From: Copromyces sp. CBS 386.78
Lineage: Eukaryota; Ascomycota; Sordariomycetes; Sordariales; Sordariaceae
NCBI GenBank assembly: GCA_030685235.1
Contig: MU839087.1
Span: 372,001 to 436,000 of the forward strand
DNA: 64,000 nucleotides
Direction of reading: 5' to 3'
Below the pieces are notes generated by a model. The model was not told the origin of the DNA. It saw only the letters and a program-made list of their open reading frames with translations, and ran no database searches. The translations under genes were made by a program, and so were the position numbers. Shown here piece by piece: positions 58,836 through 64,000 of this stretch (position 1 is the first letter of the stretch; each line of letters begins with the position of its first letter).

Positions 58836-60117
58836 GGCTGTATATAATTACTTTCGATCAAGATGTCTTGCTCGCTTCGGGATATGAAAGTTGGTAAAGA
58901 ACTAACTCAAACCCCTTTTGTTATGGCCATCCCGTCAGCTTATATAGAAAAGTAGAATGGGACTGAGTCGTAACGTCGTTGCCGCATAAGAACGCGCATG
59001 AGTCGACCGTGACGAAGCGGAACTCGAAGTGTTTCAGGATGCCGAGCTCGGCCTAGAAACGTACGACAGGGAGAAATCAGCTTCCAAGCAACCCGAGTCG
59101 AATACCTACCAGTCATTTAACGCTCGGTATCAGACGTTTTCTAGACACTTGGGCAGTTTCTCAAACAAGTGTCATTTATCATGCCATATCAAAAGCCCAA
59201 CTCTGCCAACCCAACAACGCCATATGATGCCCCTTGTAGAGCCTCGCTACCAGCCGGGAAGTCTCATTCTATACCTTATGACCTGACTGAACCACGGGCA
59301 TTGCACTTCGGGGTAGATATAATCAAGGCAGTCGTGACTCGGTGCGACAAGTCGCGGGTTTGCTGCTGGCCGCGGACCACACTATGGCATGGTGGCGTAG
59401 AAGTAGGTATAGAGGTAATACCATTCCATGGAAAAGAATGTTGAACAGGCAAGAGATATATACCAGAGAACATGAAGATCCATTGGTCATGGAAGAACGA
59501 GGTTGGAATTCGAGAGTGAAATGGCACGAGTGGATTGCCTCGATGTCGATGAGCGGCAGGCAGTTAAGTCTAGGCTGTCGTTATCGGTGCCGCTTTTGTC
59601 CCGCTCTTAAGGCTGTAACGCTAATGCAAGCCTTGGACCAAGGAACCTGGCTAACAACTAACAAAGCTACATCAGCGCTACCTTTAGTCTATCGGGCAGG
59701 CATCTCCCTCTGAAAACAAATCAAGCTCCAGGCAGTTCTCGACCCTTGGAGAATCGGCGGGCGGGGAATTGGCCAACGGTAGCTCCTGCCGCCGAAGTGA
59801 AGTCATCGTCCCGTCCCGATGAGATGTCATCATCGTTAAACTTGAGTAGCTCACCTTTTCTGCTTTGTGATACACTGACCATAAAGCCATGGAAATCATG
59901 AACAGCAACGATTACGGGTGGCGCTCATTTGAGCAAGTTGAGCCATGCAGCCGGCACCAATATCGCAAGTACTGTACCGCTAACACTGGTGAAACCTCCA
60001 CTAACACAAAGCACCGGACGGGGAGGTGTAAACTTTGACTTGGCCGTTCTTGTCAGTCGTCATCATCAATCGGGAACTGTCCAGAAAACATCATACTGAA
60101 AGGGCGATATAACACCC

Positions 60118-60318
60118 TTAGAAATCGATCTGCAGGGTCCGAGACATCACATGAACAATGCACCCATTCATGCTTTGAGAACTAACAATCTCTATCGTCA
60201 TCTCATTCCACGTTACGACGAGAGTATTTCGCCGTGGCGGTTGCCAAGTGGCCCAGAACGCCGCACAAAAGACGCAGCCACTGCAGCCGGCACAAATATC
60301 GCAACCCCCCGGCCACAA
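60118..60318 (-). CDS. Possible Cys-rich 66-residue ORF
   Basis: It begins MWPGGCDICAGCSGCVFCAA, with five cysteines spaced every third residue. The rest (TWQPPRRNTLVVTWNEM...) has only one more cysteine. The Cys run resembles metal-binding peptides, but the ORF lacks supporting splice or promoter signals and may be chance. It lies about 280 bp upstream of the copper metallothionein start, on the other strand. Confidence 0.2.
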   Translation of the reverse strand: MWPGGCDICAGCSGCVFCAAFWATWQPPRRNTLVVTWNEMTIEIVSSQSMNGCIVHVMSRTLQIDF

Positions 60319-60439
60319 TCCCCGATGGGCTTGGATCGTCGCTAAACACAGGCGTTGTGCCGCGCCGCAAATCGTTCATGGAAGGTAACAGTCACAGTCC
60401 GAACGGTACGTAACGAACGGGAGAAGGAATCTGGTTGTG

Positions 60440-60447
60440 TATTTAAA
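60440..60447 (+). promoter_or_regulatory. TATA box of copper metallothionein
   Basis: TATTTAAA lies about 150 bp before the ATG and is followed by a CA/TC-rich leader (60470-60594), typical of highly expressed Neurospora genes. Confidence 0.55.
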
Positions 60448-60594
60448 GCCACCGAGGCCCTTCTCATTCCTGACATCTTTTCCAATTCACCATCAACGAA
60501 CATCAAGAAGACAAACATCATCAGTCTTTCAACCCTCAACCTACAAACCAACTCCAACCTTACCACCAAAACCCAACAACCAACCACTATCAAA

Positions 60595-60773
60595 ATGGGT
60601 GACTGCGGCTGCTCCGGTGCTTCCTCCTGCAACTGCGGCTCTGGCTGTAAGTTTTCTTTCCTTCTCCGTCGCCGTTCGATCCCGTCTTCAATCACTGTGC
60701 ACTCTTAGAAAGGAACATGACCACTGACCTTTGAAACCTTCAAGGCTCTTGCTCCAACTGCGGCAGCAAGTAA
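60595..60773 (+). CDS. cmt: Copper metallothionein
   Basis: Exons 60595-60646 and 60745-60773 are joined across a 98-bp intron (GTAAGT...TCAAG) that splits a cysteine codon. The product has 26 residues with seven cysteines: it begins MGDCGCSGASSCNCGSG and ends CSCSNCGSK. As far as I can recall, this equals the Neurospora crassa copper metallothionein, a cytosolic Cu(I)-thiolate protein induced by copper that buffers and detoxifies the metal. The C-x-C repeats bind copper and aromatic residues are absent, as expected. The single intron also fits the known gene. A TATA box and CA-rich leader precede it. Confidence 0.95.
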
Positions 60774-61068
60774 ATCTGCTCCCTCCGCTCCGCGCAATGC
60801 AACCACCGAACCCTAGCGACCTCGAAGGGATTCTGACAGCGTGAGGTCGCAAGACTTCTGCTGTCATACATTCACCCACCTGCCTACCTACGTACCGACG
60901 ACGTACTTGCTTGACTTTTGGAGGAAGGATGGAAGCTTTTGGGTTTCGAGTTTGGGGGTTTTTGTTCCTACGGCAGCCCATGACGCTTATTGGAATGTCC
61001 CCTTTTTTGAGAGATATGGATTAGATTAACAATACAAGTCTTTGCATTCTTTCAAACTCCATAACTCG

Positions 61069-63449
61069 TTAGTTCGTGATTTTGTCACCCGGGATCTCTA
61101 TCCTGTCCAACATCCTCCCCTCCACTACCTCCCCAAACCCGCTCCCCATCATCTTCACCACCACCTGAACATCAGGCGGCTCCGGCACCTCCGTTTCCAC
61201 CAACCTCATCAGAGCCGCTAAATCCCATGCTTTGTCTGCATCACTAGCCACTTCGCCCGTCGTCTTCGCCTGCGCAATCACCCCTTTCACGTCCCTTCCG
61301 CGCCGCACCTGGCCGCCCGTGGGGACTTTGGGAGTGATGAGTGTTTCGTCCATGAGGCTCTGCCAGCGCGACAGGAACATGCCTGGGCCGCACATGCTTG
61401 CTTTTCTGTTTTTGGTATTATCACTATTTCGCCTGCAGGGGTTTCGGGAGGCGAAGGGGGAGGTGGTGGAGAGGGAGAATTTCTCTTTTTTGGGTTCGGT
61501 TAGTGAGGAAGGAGTGGGGCTTGTTAGGTCCATGTCGTCGAGAATGTGTTGCATTCGCTTGAGGGAGAGGTCTTCGAGGGAGGAGAGGTAGGCAGCGTGA
61601 GCGTCTGCTGCTGCGAGGATGCTGGGCTTTATTTGGAAAGGCAGGGCGGCAAAGAGGGACTGGATGTCGGGGCTTAGACTGCCTGCTGCTCCCTTGCGGA
61701 GTTTGGTGTCAATTGTTTGGCTGTTGCTGTCATTTGGGGGAGTGGCCGATGATGGTGGTTGCTTCTCAGGCTGCTGCTGGCGGAACTGCACCAGCGTCTT
61801 CTTGCAGTAGTCGCGGAACTCATCTTTGATCTCGGGGCAGTTCTTGGCCACCTGGTGGACAAAGTTGTAGGCGGATTGCCTGTGTCTCCTGACCAAGCCG
61901 ACGTAGTCCTCTATGGAAGGGGCTCGAGTCTCCAACGTTTTGTCTGCTGTTAATGTGCTGGAGATCGTCACTGGAGAATCCTTCGCCTTGCTTGTCTCGA
62001 TAAGGTCGGTTAGGAAGCTTTCAGCAGCGGAGACGTGCTCGCGAAGGTCGATGTTCTGGTGGACGGCTCGTATCATGGGCTCGAAACTACCGATTAAGTC
62101 CCGTACGGCCTGGGTGACGAGATCTGGGTTTTGCTTGCAAAGAATCTTGATGATTTCATCTCGGTCTCGGATTGCGAGCAACGTTGATAGGTATTCCAGA
62201 CATTGCTCGTGCTGTTCCTTGGACAAGGATTTCATAAGCCCACGTCGAGATTCGTGGAATATCGTGGCAATGATGGACTCGGTCCGTTTCATGCTGGTGT
62301 TCCTGATCCTTAAGTGGTCTTCCCTCGACTTGGCAACGTACTCCTTGATGACTGCTATGTGATGCTTAGATGGACCACCCTTGGCCTTTTCTATCCGTTC
62401 GGCTGTCTTTCGGAACTCGGCCATGTCCCACGACAAGATCAGCGAGATGATTCTATGCCTGTTAGTATTGGACTGTTGTCGAAGTGAGCACCGACGGCAC
62501 TTACCTCTGTAGAAGATTCATGCCATCGTCAGCATTTTGTGTCAGCCCGATCCAGTTAGTAAGGCCTCCAATGCTCATCTTGGCCAGGAGAAGCTTCGTG
62601 AGTCCACTGATCATGCTGGCTGCGTTTCCAATGCGAAGCGTCTGTTTGACGGCCGAATAAGGTACCAGCTTGTGTATGCTCGCCACCATCTGTAACAGAT
62701 AAGACCCTTCGGGGGAGAGAACAAAAACATGGTGCATGAATGTGGCCAGGCTGAGAAAAGTTTGTTAGTGAGAGACAAAGGCGTGGAAAGAAGATCAGAA
62801 TCACGTACTGAATAATGATGTAGTCCACAGCAGTCTGCACACCAAGTGAGTGGCCCTCAATGTCGGGTTTCTCAGCTATGCGATCAAACAACGCTTCAAC
62901 GAGATTCCCGTGGACAAGTTCATGCAGTACGTCCTCCCATGCGCGCACAAGGTCCTGTGCTTTGGCTCTGTCATAGTGACCGTTTAGGTCTCTTGGTGAC
63001 CCTTTGGGAAGACCGCCGATAAGACCCCTGGAGACAGACTCGTGAATGACCGAGGCAGCAGTGGCTAGGGTTTTCCTACTACCCAAAGACCCTTTGTCAT
63101 AGCTCTCGGACAAATCTGCCTCACCAAACTTGGTCAGAATTCCTTGGAATTTTAGCGGCCAGAAACCAGTCGGAAGATCGCGGACTCCTGGTACCGGGAG
63201 GACGATGGCGCGCAGCACGGTTGCCAGAAGCGGGACTGATGACTCCTTTTTGATGACGGGCTCAGAGGCACCCTCTGTCGACGACGCAAAGGGATAGCCG
63301 TAGGTGGAAATGGCATTTGCATTTTTGAAGCATTCCACTTCGGAATATGTCCCATAGTGTGTAAGAATGTCGAACAAGGCATGTAGTTGACGCGCGGTAA
63401 GGGTGTCTGGAACGGCTGCGGCAGACGACCCAGAGATACTGGAGGTCAT
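61069..63449 (-). CDS. PX-associated (PXB/DUF3818) protein
   Basis: Three exons, 63449-62809, 62750-62505 and 62452-61069, give 756 residues. The introns are 58 bp (GTACGT...TCAG) and 52 bp (GTAAGT...CATAG). The N terminus LTARQLHALFDILTHYGTYS with GEADLSESYDKGSLGSRKTL matches the PX-associated domain. From about residue 205, TFMHHVFVLSPEG, LVPYSAVKQTLRIGNAASMI, TNWIGLTQNADDGMNLLQ and IISLILSWDMAEFRK match DUF3818. Both occur in the yeast YPR097W type of peripheral membrane proteins, linked to lipid/sterol handling. Such proteins usually also contain a phosphoinositide-binding PX domain; I see no PX signature here. The middle (about residues 515-560) is Gln/Pro-rich, and the C terminus carries a conserved-looking block (SRWQSLMDETLITPKVPTGG). 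The exact function is unknown. Confidence 0.85.
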
Positions 63450-64000
63450 GGTGGAATGAGCGAAGCGCTTTCGTTTGGTCCTAAGTCAGCCTATTACGTA
63501 GGTACAGATGATCGAGGTAGGTTCAAGGCGTTGTAAGTTTGAGTCCGAATAATATCTGTCGTTACGTCGTTGAAAGTCTGGGCCTCAAATTTTGGATGGG
63601 CGTCCGACGGCTTTGCAAGGATCAGCTGGTCGGGCTTCGTCTTGGGGTATCTCGAGGTAATTTTGGTGTTTTCCTTGGCATGGGTGTAGCCAGAGGGACG
63701 TAAAAGATAAGGAAAGAGAAAAGAGTATGTAGGAAGTCTCAGTCTATATCAATGGTGTTTGGGAGACGGCGACAAACACGGGTTGGGGTAGGTTGAGCCC
63801 GGCTGTGAAGACTGCCCCGTGAGCGCCGTAAATCGGGTTGACCTTGGGGAAGTCGGGCTTGGGACTAGACTTGATCCATTGCCGTGACGTCAGATATTGT
63901 ACACCGCAATCCAGTGGTTCAATATCGCAAGTATTTCTAGGACAATTCTAAGCGCTCGAACTTCGGGTCAGGTAATGAGAACTAATCATCGATTCAGCCG
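63450..64000. other. Upstream region at the window edge
   Basis: Probably the promoter of the PXB/DUF3818 gene. No ORF or RNA gene is supported. Confidence 0.4.

Larger units (their letters stand above)
58836..60594. other. Intergenic, upstream of copper metallothionein
   Basis: No secure gene. It contains a Cys-rich minus-strand ORF (60118-60318) and a 23-bp near-duplicate of part of it at about 59946-59968. The last 150 bp are the leader of the metallothionein gene. Confidence 0.4.

Noticed and set aside
60355..60708. 117-codon ORF covering the first metallothionein exon
   Set aside because: It reads through the cmt leader, first exon and intron in the metallothionein frame; the spliced 26-residue product explains the locus.
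1..64000. 5S rRNA, other rRNA genes and CRISPR arrays
   Set aside because: Dispersed 5S genes are expected in this kind of genome, but I found no matching stretch. No CRISPR-like spaced repeats were seen; the 100-bp array at 18.8-19.4 kb is not of that type.

Overview
The window is filamentous-fungal nuclear DNA, most likely Neurospora or a very close Sordariaceae relative. The protein genes carry short GT...AG introns (about 50-130 bp) with CTAAC-like branch sites. The copper metallothionein gene near 60.6 kb matches the Neurospora crassa copper metallothionein as I remember it and carries one intron. Two tRNA loci were found, at least one of them with an intron. A 2.9-kb AT-rich block carries the mark of repeat-induced point mutation (RIP). 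I cannot decide the species from sequence alone.

Layout. 1-2.6 kb: no supported gene. 2.6-4.3 kb (-): a four-exon F-box protein with a Cys-rich tail. 4.57-7.48 kb: a Fot1/pogo DNA transposon destroyed by RIP, with hairpin-forming terminal inverted repeats and a transposase still readable in one frame. 9.7-12.0 kb (+): a UFD1-domain protein with C-terminal zinc fingers. 12.3 kb (-): a tiny intron-containing Cys-rich metallothionein-like peptide. 13.8-14.6 kb (+): a GNAT acetyltransferase. 15-21 kb (-): three conserved or low-complexity proteins of unknown function, with a striking 100-bp-period repeat array upstream of the middle one (18.8-19.4 kb). 21-24.7 kb: intergenic, with a 276-bp MITE. 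24.7-25.5 kb (+): an unknown conserved protein. 25.5-32 kb: mostly intergenic, with a tRNA-like gene at 29.9 kb and a possible Ser-rich microprotein. 32.0-32.7 kb (-): a three-exon small secreted protein. 32.8-42 kb: a gene-poor accessory stretch with a second MITE and traces of decayed coding sequence. 42.1-43.1, 46.0-49.5, 51.6-54.3 and 56.5-58.2 kb (+): four multi-exon genes (unknown; 1123-residue Pro/Ala-rich protein; dysferlin-domain peroxin of the Pex23/Pex24 family; Lys-rich probable nuclear protein). 55.4 kb (-): tRNA-Pro(CGG) with an intron. 58.2-58.8 kb (-): low-complexity protein. 60.6 kb (+): copper metallothionein. 61.1-63.4 kb (-): PX-associated/DUF3818 protein of the yeast YPR097W type, without a visible PX domain.

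There is no operon-like organisation. Two unrelated metal-thiolate peptides lie in the same 64 kb. Ubiquitin-pathway proteins (F-box, UFD1) and membrane-lipid or peroxisome proteins are otherwise scattered housekeeping genes. The observations I consider most worth a second look are the 100-bp array carrying two different dyad motifs, the two MITEs that share their ends but not their interiors, and the aberrant intron-bearing tRNA at 29.9 kb.
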